25,943 nt of DNA from UBA1046 sp050945515 (GTDB lineage: Bacteria > Bacillota > Clostridia > Saccharofermentanales > DTU023): the NCBI GenBank assembly GCA_050945515.1, contig JBMNTB010000025.1, positions 1 to 25,943 of the forward strand, given 5' to 3'. This document shows, in pieces, positions 16,401-23,328 of the stretch; the first letter of the stretch is position 1; each line of letters opens with the position of its first letter. The notes under the pieces are model-generated. The model had not been told where the DNA came from. It did no database searches and saw nothing but the letters and a program-made list of their open reading frames with translations. The position numbers and the translations under genes are program-made.

Positions 16401-17296
16401 TGGCAGAGATATATCCCACATCAGTGTATCCGCTTGAGGCAGAAAATCTGTTGTCTGACGCCAATCTTTTACCAAATTTATATAAAACAGGTCCGGCTGT
16501 CGTTCTCAAAAAAACCAAACCTAGAGTTCTAATACCGATTTTACCCGGAACGAATAGTGAAAACGATATGGCATCCGCCTTTAAACGCGCTGGCGCCGAA
16601 GTCGAGCTCCCGGTGTTTCGTAATCGTTGTCAGGAGGAAATCGCAGATAGCATATGCGAGCTCAAAGCTAGCTTGAATCAGGCACATATATTGACATTTC
16701 CCGGTTCTGCAGAGGGTATTGCCTATTCAGTATTCAGCCAGCCTTCAGTTGCTGAAAATCTGATGAATTGGCTGGAAAATAAGAATCACTTGATACTCGG
16801 TATAGGCAGAGGCTTTGCTGAATTGCTGGAACTAGGCTTGTTGCCATATGGTAAAATACAAACTCGAAATCCTGAAATGCCGACTCTTGCGCCTAACAGC
16901 AGAGGAGGCAGCTTCATATCACGTACCGTAACTACAAGATATATGAATGCCCGATCACCTTGGTTACAGCTGCATACTCCCGACTTACTTGAGAGGGTAC
17001 CTATTGCCGGCAATAGAGGCCGTCTAATAGCTTCAATGGAAACCTTGGACTTTATGACAGAACAACATGTAATAGCATTTTGTTATGCAGACGCAAAGGG
17101 TGAGCCAACCGGATTTGAGCCCTGGAATCCAACAGGCTCCATTTGGGGGATTGAGGGATTAATTAGTCCTGATGGAAGAATATTGGGTAAATTTGCTCAA
17201 ATCGAGCGCATAAGAGCGACCAATTCCCAAAATGACGACACTATTCGTTATAGTCAAGCAATATTCCAAAGTGCCCTTAAATGGCTTAGTAATTGA
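13499..17296 (+). CDS. purL: Phosphoribosylformylglycinamidine synthase (single-chain PurL) with degenerate glutaminase domain
   Basis: Makes FGAM from FGAR, ATP and amide nitrogen in purine synthesis. The 1265 residues match the long single-chain form: PurS-like N-terminus, linker with DTYWSDHCRHTTF, two synthase halves and a C-terminal PurQ-like amidotransferase. The synthase core looks intact: NETHNHPTEIEPFGGAGTC, GGRTGRDGIGGATGSS, NDFGAGGVSVAIGELAEG and IGGKDSMSGTFENL. The glutaminase domain keeps its frame and many landmarks (PGTNSENDMA, NPTGSIWGIEGLISPDGR). However, the nucleophile motif GICNGFQ reads GIGRGFA (Gly1103 for Cys), the HGEGR motif reads GNRGR (Gly1171 for His), the catalytic GHSER reads AQIER (Gln1234 for His), and the glycine-rich PGGFSxGD loop is shortened. 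Glutamine hydrolysis is therefore not expected; free ammonia or a separate glutaminase may supply nitrogen. AAGGAG lies 9 bases before the ATG. No other purine gene is nearby. Confidence 0.93.
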   Translation: MTYGSEYLQRIYFMKRPDLDTGGQSLLLELKKFLGVDALQEMVVLSRVDFFSTSSYETERIIDLIADPTLSIRIFAHNDGSPNLQQAHLEEPDYELIVEPIDGQYDQESDLIAQSIQISLAREAGTVKSARHYLFYGDLSLTDRQKIRAWLVNPVESRTGTTSFIASNIIHEDVLKAIPVCRGFTELSSEELNAFCVDQQLAMTTADLRHIQAHFLEIGRDPTLAEIRVLDTYWSDHCRHTTFNTELIQVDFPEEFDPDLREHIESSWHYYLSWHKFFDQQKGSKSPVTLMDLATICTKILKTEFDLSDLDESEEINACSIRVTVKQDGIDKDVLLMFKNETHNHPTEIEPFGGAGTCLGGAIRDPLSGRAYAYQAMRVSGGADPRQNYKSVRPGKLAQRYIAKQASLGYSTYGNQIGIAAGHLAEYYHTRFEAKRLEAGAIMAAVPADQVRRERPLAGDIVILVGGRTGRDGIGGATGSSQSHHKSSHRLSAAEVQKGNPYLERNLQRLFQRPELAKLIKRCNDFGAGGVSVAIGELAEGLLINLDAVPLKYTGLDGTEIALSESQERMAVVVSADEAALFCQYAAEENLEATEVAVVTEEPVLKMIWQGQTIVELQRDFLATNGSRQQTSALFSPSQAQIWFAGEESEYGFVVRLSELLSDISQCSRRGLIECFDNTIGAGTVLLPLGGKTQLTPEMGMAAQIPTGPGELSDSVSLMACGYDPYLAEASPYHAGFFAVLSALSKILAMGGNPFQARLSLQEYFGKTVDPQSWGRPLTSLLGAFDAMLSFGVPAIGGKDSMSGTFENLSVPPSLIAFAVGLTSVDKVISATLKSAGQKVYAFIVPLDEICIVDLEPWLKTLSFLYESCQSNQVQNIITADGGGLAVTVTKALMGEALGFKFSCNNNVDLFKPAPGSLIVSFDESVEEADIIAAGGIFLGITSGDGQVSYDNENIGLAELLRIWLEPLAEIYPTSVYPLEAENLLSDANLLPNLYKTGPAVVLKKTKPRVLIPILPGTNSENDMASAFKRAGAEVELPVFRNRCQEEIADSICELKASLNQAHILTFPGSAEGIAYSVFSQPSVAENLMNWLENKNHLILGIGRGFAELLELGLLPYGKIQTRNPEMPTLAPNSRGGSFISRTVTTRYMNARSPWLQLHTPDLLERVPIAGNRGRLIASMETLDFMTEQHVIAFCYADAKGEPTGFEPWNPTGSIWGIEGLISPDGRILGKFAQIERIRATNSQNDDTIRYSQAIFQSALKWLSN

Positions 17297-17321
17297 CAAT
17301 GTGAGCATTATCAGATAAAAT
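17293..17321 (+). promoter_or_regulatory. Consensus promoter of the SH3b/3D gene, overlapping the purL stop
   Basis: TTGACA (17293-17298) contains the purL TGA stop; after exactly 17 bases comes TAAAAT (17316-17321). The start would be near 17328, giving an 85-base leader. It likely drives the run 17413-19840. Confidence 0.75.
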
Positions 17322-17412
17322 AATCAGACTAATAAACTCATTAACTAATTCGTGGATGGTTATTACTTATTATTTGTCCATGGAAAGGGAAGAGGGTTAA
17401 AGAAAACTTATT

Positions 17413-18954
17413 ATGTTAAAAACGAAACTCGATAAACTGCTAATTGCGGTGGCGACTTTGTTGTGCGTTATTGTGGCAGCAGTGTTCGTTAGTAATCGCT
17501 TAAAACAGCAGGCTCCTGTTCGTAGCTTTGAGCGCATACCTGCTAGGTCAGTTTCGGATGAAAAGATTATTACTCCTGAGCTCGCAGGGCGTAAGGAAAC
17601 CCCCACCAATGAAACTACAAAACCTGAAGTGTCTGTTGAAGAAAGCACTACTGTAGAAACCACTATTGCCGCTAATGATGCAGCCCTGCTTGTTGCTAAG
17701 CAAAATGATGTCCCGGTTGTCGAGGAGTCTAATGTCGAAGAGTCTAATTCTGAGATAGCTGCAACTACAGTTTCTTCTGTTTGGAAGAGCTGTGATCTGA
17801 CGCGTTATACTGTCATGAATACTAGATTGAGAGCACAGGCCAGCACTGAATCTGATCAAGGTATCATTGATGTACTATCCAGTGGTGAAAAGGTTAATGT
17901 AATATCCCGTAGCGATAGTTGGTCTGAGGTCATAGACAGTAAAGGCCGCAAGGGTTTCATCTTATCTGAGCTGCTAAGCAAAAATCCGCCCCAGTCTAAG
18001 CCCAAAACCGTAAAGGTTAATCGTACCAAATATGCTGCTGATGATCTAAGAATGCGTAAGCAGCCTAATGCAGATGGCGAGTATATGTTAACAATTCCAA
18101 AAGGTGAAGCGGTTACAGAACTTTCACTGCAAGGAGATTGGTCATTAATAGAATATTCCGGTTTGGAAGGCTATGTTAACAATCATTATCTGACGACTAA
18201 GAAACCGACTAAGAAAAATTCGACAACAACAACTACTACTAAGACTCCGACTGCAAGTAAGGAACAAACCAGTGCACCAACTACTGTACCGACTACTGCT
18301 GTAACTGACCCTCCTGCTACTGAGAAAAAGGCTGAACCAGCAGAGGAGAAATCTACTTCACCGACTGAAAATAACAGTGTTAAGGAAACTTCTGAAACAA
18401 ATCCACTCGTAGAAGAAACAAGGAATATTACCGATCTGGGTCTTGTCAAACCTCGGGGGAATTTCAATGAGAAAAGCTTCAGCAGTTCTTACAATAGAGC
18501 TGCTGCAAGAACAAATATGAACAAGATTAAACGATTGATCAGTCGCGATACCGGTATACCTGGTCGCACCTACAATAATTTTTCAGTTGATGAGACTGCC
18601 GGTACGATCACAATTGATGGTATTACACTGAAACTCAGCAACACTAGGTCATCGGAGCGTCTGCACAACATGTGGTTTGGCTATGACGTAGGAAAAAATC
18701 TGCAAAATTCGACAGCTTGTGGCGTACCGACTCAACTTGGAGTGATAGCTACCCATCTTTGGGGATACGGCGATAATATACCCTTTGGTACTGTTATGTT
18801 TGTTGAAGGCTATGGAATCGGAGTTGTGTGTGATGTTGGCAGGCTTACCAGAACAGATATTGACCTTTGTCTTGACGACTATACAATTAATGATTTGCTT
18901 AATACAGGAAAACTAAAAAATTCTACTCGTCGTGTCTGGTATATTGAACCCTAA
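17413..18954 (+). CDS. Membrane-anchored SH3b-SH3b-3D domain cell-wall protein
   Basis: A predicted cell-surface protein of 513 residues, probably acting on or binding peptidoglycan. In order: signal-anchor helix (about residues 9-28), acidic Thr/Glu-rich linker (to about 125), a bacterial SH3 domain (about 131-190, with LRAQASTES and GFILSELL), a second SH3 domain (about 203-260, LRMRKQPNADGEYML and GYVNNHYLT), a Thr/Pro/Ser-rich spacer (about 262-345), then a C-terminal 3D domain (about 425-513). The 3D domain shows LGVIATHLWGYGDNIPFGT, VEGYGIGVVCDVG and DIDLCLDD, so the three family aspartates (about D474, D484, D488) are present, as in Rpf/Sps-like lytic transglycosylases. No LPxTG signal is seen. 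The ATG lacks a close ribosome site; AGAGGG is 16 bases away. rsmA starts 2 bases after the stop. Confidence 0.85.
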   Translation: MLKTKLDKLLIAVATLLCVIVAAVFVSNRLKQQAPVRSFERIPARSVSDEKIITPELAGRKETPTNETTKPEVSVEESTTVETTIAANDAALLVAKQNDVPVVEESNVEESNSEIAATTVSSVWKSCDLTRYTVMNTRLRAQASTESDQGIIDVLSSGEKVNVISRSDSWSEVIDSKGRKGFILSELLSKNPPQSKPKTVKVNRTKYAADDLRMRKQPNADGEYMLTIPKGEAVTELSLQGDWSLIEYSGLEGYVNNHYLTTKKPTKKNSTTTTTTKTPTASKEQTSAPTTVPTTAVTDPPATEKKAEPAEEKSTSPTENNSVKETSETNPLVEETRNITDLGLVKPRGNFNEKSFSSSYNRAAARTNMNKIKRLISRDTGIPGRTYNNFSVDETAGTITIDGITLKLSNTRSSERLHNMWFGYDVGKNLQNSTACGVPTQLGVIATHLWGYGDNIPFGTVMFVEGYGIGVVCDVGRLTRTDIDLCLDDYTINDLLNTGKLKNSTRRVWYIEP

Positions 18955-18955
18955 T

Positions 18956-19840
18956 ATGACAGTATCCGAACTGAATAATTTGACAACTGATCTTATCCCC
19001 AACCGCGCACTGGGACAGAATTTTATTGTATCCCAGCGCGCGATTTCTTTTATTATAGAATCATTGCAACTTTGTCCTGATGATTTGGTTCTGGAAATCG
19101 GTCCGGGTACAGGAAATCTTACTTTGCCTCTCGTTCAAAAAGCTGACCTTTTAGTCGCAGTTGAAATTGACCGGAGATTTCAACCAATACTGCAAAGAAA
19201 ATTGGCTAATTTTTGGGGACCCAAAGTAAAATTGATCTGGGACGATATTTTAAATACAGATTTATCTAAGATTATCCTTGAACTTGGAGGACAGGACAGA
19301 GCCATAAAGATTGCCGCCAATCTACCCTATTATGCGACGACAAATATCATACTTAAGCTACTATCTGAATTACCCTCAGCAAAAATGCTAGTGTTGATGG
19401 TGCAACGTGAAGCTGTGACACGAATCACTGCTGATCCCGGAACTAAAGATTATGGGCCTCTGGCAATAATGGTATCTTTATATGGCAATGTGAAAACAAT
19501 CATGAAACTTCCCGCCAGTGCCTTTGAGCCGCAACCGCCGGTTGAATCCGCATTGCTAAAGCTTACAGCAGCAAAGGTTAGCTTACTAAAGGATCCAATA
19601 TCAGCACAAAGCTTTGTCAGATTTTTACTTTATGCTTTCCGGGGTAGGCGTAAGCAATTTTTGGGCAGGCTCCGTCGTGAGGGATATGTTGTTAAGGATT
19701 CACAGCAGGAGAAAGAGTTTATATCATATTTAGAGCAATCCGAGATAAGGCGGGATTTTCGCATTGAGGAACTAAGTCCGAATCAACTCTTCGGTTTGCA
19801 TAATTATCTGCGTCAGATCTCTTGTTTCCCGAGGGATTAA
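18956..19840 (+). CDS. rsmA: 16S rRNA dimethyladenosine methyltransferase RsmA (KsgA)
   Basis: Dimethylates the two adjacent adenines near the 3' end of 16S rRNA, a late step and checkpoint in 30S assembly. 294 residues. Seen are the N-terminal RALGQNFIVSQ, the SAM-binding VLEIGPGTGNL (about residues 45-55), the acidic end of strand 2 (VAVEID), the catalytic NLPYY (about 120-125) and the C-terminal FRGRRKQFLGRL region. The ATG at 18956 comes one base after the TAA of the upstream gene and has no ribosome site of its own, so it is probably translated by coupling. A GTG at 18932 would extend it by eight residues into the previous gene. Confidence 0.94.
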   Translation: MTVSELNNLTTDLIPNRALGQNFIVSQRAISFIIESLQLCPDDLVLEIGPGTGNLTLPLVQKADLLVAVEIDRRFQPILQRKLANFWGPKVKLIWDDILNTDLSKIILELGGQDRAIKIAANLPYYATTNIILKLLSELPSAKMLVLMVQREAVTRITADPGTKDYGPLAIMVSLYGNVKTIMKLPASAFEPQPPVESALLKLTAAKVSLLKDPISAQSFVRFLLYAFRGRRKQFLGRLRREGYVVKDSQQEKEFISYLEQSEIRRDFRIEELSPNQLFGLHNYLRQISCFPRD

Positions 19841-19858
19841 CTTATCAGCTTGTTATTC

Positions 19859-19867
19859 TGCTATAAT
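19859..19867 (+). promoter_or_regulatory. Extended -10 promoter of zapA-dut
   Basis: TGCTATAAT at 19859-19867 is a perfect TG-n-TATAAT element, placing the start about 25 bases before zapA. No good -35 is seen. Confidence 0.6.
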
Positions 19868-19898
19868 CTATAGGCAATCTTTGTAACAGGAGCTCTAC

Positions 19899-20402
19899 AT
19901 GAGAGACGAGATCAAAAAAATTCAAGTTAGAATAGGTAGTATGGTCTATCAGCTTTCAGCCACTGAAGACCCAAATTATATTCAAGAAATTGCATCTATT
20001 GCCGATGAATTGATTACTAAGATTGCCCGCCGTTATCCCCATATGAATTCTACTTCGACACAGGTATTAGCTCTGGTAAATGCTGTTGATGCAATGCGTC
20101 AGGCCCAAGCTGATTTACAACAAGCAATTAAGGCTAAAGATAATGCAATTCAAAATGAAATTGAACTTAAAGCGGAGTTGGCGAGACTTAGAGAACAGTT
20201 CTGGGAACTAAAGAAAGACTTACTATACTATAAAAATCTCTGTGATATTCATGAGCAAAGGCTAGCTGAACTTACAAGTGCACAAGAGAATAAAATTAGA
20301 CAAGCCCGGCCCAGAAGAACAATGATTGCTAAGGATCATTCTTTAGCAGAACGACAAACTAGCATTGATGATTTAAAAGAATACACTCCCGAGAAAGATT
20401 GA
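19899..20402 (+). CDS. zapA: Cell division protein ZapA-like, with long coiled coil
   Basis: A 167-residue protein whose first 95 or so residues fit ZapA, which bundles FtsZ filaments at the division site: KKIQVRIGSMVYQLSATEDPNYIQEIASIADELI, then the helix with TSTQVLALVNAVDAM. A long charged heptad-like helix follows (about residues 70-135), giving a coiled coil, and then a basic tail (RQARPRR). The extension beyond the usual size of about 90-100 residues is common in clostridial homologues. The start is well set: AGGAG (19888-19892) 6 bases before the ATG. The stop TGA shares its A with the dut ATG, so translation is coupled. Confidence 0.88.
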   Translation: MRDEIKKIQVRIGSMVYQLSATEDPNYIQEIASIADELITKIARRYPHMNSTSTQVLALVNAVDAMRQAQADLQQAIKAKDNAIQNEIELKAELARLREQFWELKKDLLYYKNLCDIHEQRLAELTSAQENKIRQARPRRTMIAKDHSLAERQTSIDDLKEYTPEKD

Positions 20403-21034
20403 TGAAAGAGAATACTCCGGTGCACAAACCAAAAATCTACATTGAAGTTCTGGACGGCGGATCTTTACCACATAGAGCTTCAGTTGAAGCGGCAGGCTAT
20501 GACCTAACTGCCTCTAAACCTTGTCGTATTATGCCCGGTTCAACAGGCCTAATCACTACCGGTATTAAGATTGCACTTCCTCTTGGATATGAAGCACAAA
20601 TCAGGCCTAGAAGCGGTTTGGCGCTAAAAACCAGTTTGAGAATTCCTAACAGCCCCGGCACTATTGATTCCGATTACAGAGATGAAATCAAAATAATAAT
20701 TCATAATCAATTTCTATTTAGCTCTTTGCCGGATTTGTTATTACAAAAACCGGAGTTGCTTGATTATCTACAACAACAATGCCGAAAAAGCAGTTATTTA
20801 GCTTTCCTTTCGGCAACTAGTGGAAAAAAACAAAGTCATAACCTGATTCAGGATTTTGATATCTGGCTTGAGGAAGATGGCCTTCCCTTTGGAACAATAC
20901 GCATTAATCAAGGGGACCGAGTAGCCCAAATGGTAATTTCTAAGTCTTTTTCAGTTGAGTTTGAGCTGTGTGACAATCTTGGATCTGTTAGATCAAACAG
21001 AGGTGGCGGTTTCGGTTCAACCGGGGAAAATTAA
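20402..21034 (+). CDS. dut: dUTP diphosphatase with a large insertion between motifs 3 and 4
   Basis: Hydrolyses dUTP to dUMP and pyrophosphate, keeping uracil out of DNA. All five motifs of the trimeric family are present: AGYDLTA (1), RPRSGLALK (2), GTIDSDYRDEI (3), GDRVAQMVI (4) and RGGGFGSTG (5). The protein has 210 residues instead of about 145. The difference is a stretch from about residue 103 to 155, between the motif-3 strand and motif 4, rich in Leu, Gln and Ser (SSLPDLLLQKPELLDYLQQQ). Motif 3 also has Asp where Gly is usual (DYRG to DYRD). The ATG overlaps the zapA stop by one base; a TTG at 20399 is an alternative. The 3' end overlaps the convergent gene by 4 bases. Confidence 0.92.
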   Translation: MKENTPVHKPKIYIEVLDGGSLPHRASVEAAGYDLTASKPCRIMPGSTGLITTGIKIALPLGYEAQIRPRSGLALKTSLRIPNSPGTIDSDYRDEIKIIIHNQFLFSSLPDLLLQKPELLDYLQQQCRKSSYLAFLSATSGKKQSHNLIQDFDIWLEEDGLPFGTIRINQGDRVAQMVISKSFSVEFELCDNLGSVRSNRGGGFGSTGEN

Positions 21035-22017
21035 TCTCCACACCAAAACCTCAGAAATTCCCTTAAGCTATCCTTATATACTCCCTGATTGTCAAGCCAT
21101 CCGGTCACGTGACCTGATCCTTCAGTTATAGTGATTGACGAAGTACTAGACCTGAGACGTTCGATCTCATTAAATAGAATTTTTGTATTCTCTTGTGCAT
21201 AGACTTGATCGGATTTATTTTTGGTCAGATAGATTGGGCAGGGGGCTTCTAAAATTAATTCTAAGAAATCTACATTTTTTGCATTACCTGCGGATAAGCG
21301 CATAGCCAGTGGGATTGACCAGCGGAAAAACCATTTTGCTGGGAGTTGTGAGAGATTAATATCGGAAATTATACAATCTTCTGTGGATCTAACCGGAGTG
21401 TCCATAATAATGGCGCTTATATCTTGCCGACTGATAGCAATTTCATCAGACTCATTTGACTCCACATCATCTTGCACGGGTAATTGAGACCAGGCCTGCC
21501 AGATAGCACTATTGCCGGCTCCAAAGCCCATTACAATCAGAGGCATTTTCGGCGTTCTTGATTTAGCGTATTTTAAAGCTGCCAGTACGTCCTCGTAAAC
21601 ATTGTAACCATAGGCATGCAAGCCTGAAGAGGATTCACCACTGCCTCTCTGATCAAAGGACAAAACATTGAAACCTTCTTCCGTAAAGAAATCATAAAGT
21701 TTATGCGTTTCCAATCCAAATTGAAGACGATTTTTACCGCGATCGTGAATTATAATTATTGTTCCTTTTGATGTCTGAGTTTTGTGAGGCAGCCACCAGC
21801 CATTTAGCTTGAACTGATCTTGAGATGAGCGGAAGCTTATATTCTGGTGCTTACCAATAATATTAGCTGCAAAAGGCTCCAAGGGGGTTGCCGGCAAGTT
21901 CATCATGCGGTCTGCTCTGATAAATGATACGGCCCCCAGCAATATTACTGCTAAAAAAATCAGAACTAACAAGGCAGCCAACACAAATAGCGGATTGAAT
22001 TTTTTCCCCTGTCGCAT
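21031..22017 (-). CDS. Alpha/beta hydrolase-like membrane-anchored protein, nucleophile Ser replaced
   Basis: 328 residues: a short basic N-terminus, one membrane helix (about residues 10-32), then an alpha/beta-hydrolase fold of the YqkD/Bem46 type, predicted outside the membrane. Landmarks are IIIIHDRGKNR (oxyanion strand, where HG is usual), FDQRGSGES, the nucleophile elbow, the acid loop NKSDQV with Asp270, and EGSGHVTGW with His303. The elbow, normally GxSxG (often GFSMGG), reads GFGAGNS, so Gly166 stands where the nucleophile should be. Catalysis in the usual way is not expected. The start ATG has AAAGGG 8 bases upstream. It overlaps dut by 4 bases tail to tail with no terminator seen. 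Confidence 0.85.
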   Translation of the reverse strand: MRQGKKFNPLFVLAALLVLIFLAVILLGAVSFIRADRMMNLPATPLEPFAANIIGKHQNISFRSSQDQFKLNGWWLPHKTQTSKGTIIIIHDRGKNRLQFGLETHKLYDFFTEEGFNVLSFDQRGSGESSSGLHAYGYNVYEDVLAALKYAKSRTPKMPLIVMGFGAGNSAIWQAWSQLPVQDDVESNESDEIAISRQDISAIIMDTPVRSTEDCIISDINLSQLPAKWFFRWSIPLAMRLSAGNAKNVDFLELILEAPCPIYLTKNKSDQVYAQENTKILFNEIERLRSSTSSITITEGSGHVTGWLDNQGVYKDSLREFLRFWCGD

Positions 22018-22044
22018 AGTTCTGTCCCTTTCTATTCTTAATTA

Positions 22045-22053
22045 ATTGTACCA
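22045..22053 (-). promoter_or_regulatory. Extended -10 promoter of the hydrolase-like gene
   Basis: On the minus strand TGGTACAAT (complement of 22045-22053) is a good TG-n-TACAAT element, placing the start near 22038 and about 20 bases before the ATG. No -35 is clear. Confidence 0.5.
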
Positions 22054-22082
22054 TTAGCTGTAAATAATGGATTGACGGTATG

Positions 22083-22091
22083 TGCTAAAAT
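22083..22091 (+). promoter_or_regulatory. Extended -10 element immediately before tsaD
   Basis: TGCTAAAAT at 22083-22091 fits TG-n-TAAAAT. Transcription from it would begin near 22098, exactly at the second in-frame ATG of tsaD, giving a leaderless or nearly leaderless message. No -35 at the right distance; TTGACG at 22072 is too close. Confidence 0.35.
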
Positions 22092-23171
22092 ATGCGCATG
22101 ACTAATTGTAGAAGTATAGCAGCCAGTCGAGCAGAACCAATATACATTTTAGGTATAGAAACTTCCTGTGATGAAACATCAGCAGCAATTGTTGCTAATG
22201 GGCGCCGCATTGTTTCCAATGTTGTTGCGTCACAAATTGATCTGCATCAATCATATGGAGGTGTGGTGCCTGAGTTGGCCTCCAGGCAGCATGTGAAGAC
22301 AATATTGCCTGTTATAGAAGAGGCGGTATCATTGTCCGGTTTAACTTTAGCCGAAATAGACGGTATTGCCGTTACCGCAGGTCCTGGTCTGATAGGTGCA
22401 CTATTAGTGGGTGTTAGTGCTGCTAAAGCCTTAGCTTTTGCTATTGAGAGGCCATTGATTGCAGTAAATCATATAGCCGGTCATATTGCTGCAAATTATT
22501 TATGTGATAATGAATTAGAACCGCCTTTTTTATCACTGGTTGTGTCAGGAGCTCATGCCCATATAGTATATGTACAAGATTATTCTGATTACTCATTGAT
22601 CGCTAGAACTCAAGATGATGCTGCCGGCGAAGTTTTTGACAAGTTAGCACGTGCGGTGGGACTAGGCTATCCTGGCGGTCCTATAATTGAACAGACAGCG
22701 CAGGGTGGTAATTGCAAAGCTTTTTCCTTGCCACATCCGCTAATAAAAGATAGTCTGGATTTTTCTTTTAGTGGTGTAAAAACCGCCGCTCTAAATGTTT
22801 TAAATCAAGCTGAGCAGGCGGCAAAGAAAAATGGCCAGAGTCGCAGAGAAATCCTCAGTGACCAAGATTTTGCAGCTACTGTTCAAGAAACTATTGTTGA
22901 AATTTTGACTGATCATCTGTCGCAAGCGCAGAAAATAACCAATGCTCAGACGATCACTTTGGCAGGTGGTGTCTCGGCAAATCTAAGACTGAGAGAAGCA
23001 GTTACTGAGATGGCGGATCAAATTGGTGTAAAACTGATTGTACCGGATATTAAATTGTGCACAGATAATGCAGCTATGATAGCCGCAGCCGGCTATTTTC
23101 TGTGGCAGGATGGCATCTATTCTGACTTGTCTCTAAATGCTACAGCACTTTGGGAATTATCCGAAATTTGA
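22092..23171 (+). CDS. tsaD: tRNA N6-threonylcarbamoyladenosine transferase TsaD
   Basis: Transfers the threonylcarbamoyl group to A37 of ANN-decoding tRNAs, with TsaB and TsaE. The 359 residues show ILGIETSCDETS, VVPELASRQHV, TAGPGLIGALLVG, the metal site H127-x3-H131 in NHIAGHIAAN, EVFDKLARAVGLGYPGGP, FSFSGVKTAAL, LAGGVSANLRLRE and the metal Asp in CTDNAAMIAAAG. The usual SGGHT loop reads SGAHA (residues 152-156), an uncommon variant near the nucleotide. The start is uncertain: ATGs at 22092 and 22098 are in frame, neither has a ribosome site, and the -10 element at 22083-22091 would favour 22098. It stands alone between divergent and intergenic regions; tsaB and tsaE are not in the window. 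Confidence 0.94.
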   Translation: MRMTNCRSIAASRAEPIYILGIETSCDETSAAIVANGRRIVSNVVASQIDLHQSYGGVVPELASRQHVKTILPVIEEAVSLSGLTLAEIDGIAVTAGPGLIGALLVGVSAAKALAFAIERPLIAVNHIAGHIAANYLCDNELEPPFLSLVVSGAHAHIVYVQDYSDYSLIARTQDDAAGEVFDKLARAVGLGYPGGPIIEQTAQGGNCKAFSLPHPLIKDSLDFSFSGVKTAALNVLNQAEQAAKKNGQSRREILSDQDFAATVQETIVEILTDHLSQAQKITNAQTITLAGGVSANLRLREAVTEMADQIGVKLIVPDIKLCTDNAAMIAAAGYFLWQDGIYSDLSLNATALWELSEI

Positions 23172-23328
23172 TTGTCACACAAATCACATTAATTTGTTAT
23201 GTAAAATGTTAATACTGTTGATATCAGTGATAATAAGGATAGAAAATTAGACTCTGCAGGTAAAAGTGATGTTTAAATTATTCACATAATCGTTTGCTAA
23301 TTGTGAATAGTAATTGCTTTGTGACAAT
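23171..23328. repeat. Inverted repeats in the tsaD-smpB gap
   Basis: ATTGTCACA (23171-23179) and TGTGACAAT (23320-23328) are perfect 9-bp inverted repeats bounding most of the 182-base gap. Inside, ATTATTCACA (23277-23286) and TGTGAATAGT (23302-23311) form a 10-bp stem with one G-T wobble and a 15-base loop. TTGTCA (23172-23177), 17 bases, TGTTAT (23195-23200) is a weak promoter candidate. This could be an operator pair or the remnant of a small non-coding element; I see no clear target duplication. Confidence 0.35.

Noticed and set aside
17548..17859. Open frame on the minus strand opposite the SH3b/3D gene
   Set aside because: A shadow of the plus-strand gene with no ribosome site or recognisable family; other antisense and out-of-frame open frames were dropped for the same reason.
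17413..18954. Sortase substrate
   Set aside because: The protein ends in its 3D domain and has no LPxTG-like motif with hydrophobic and basic tail.
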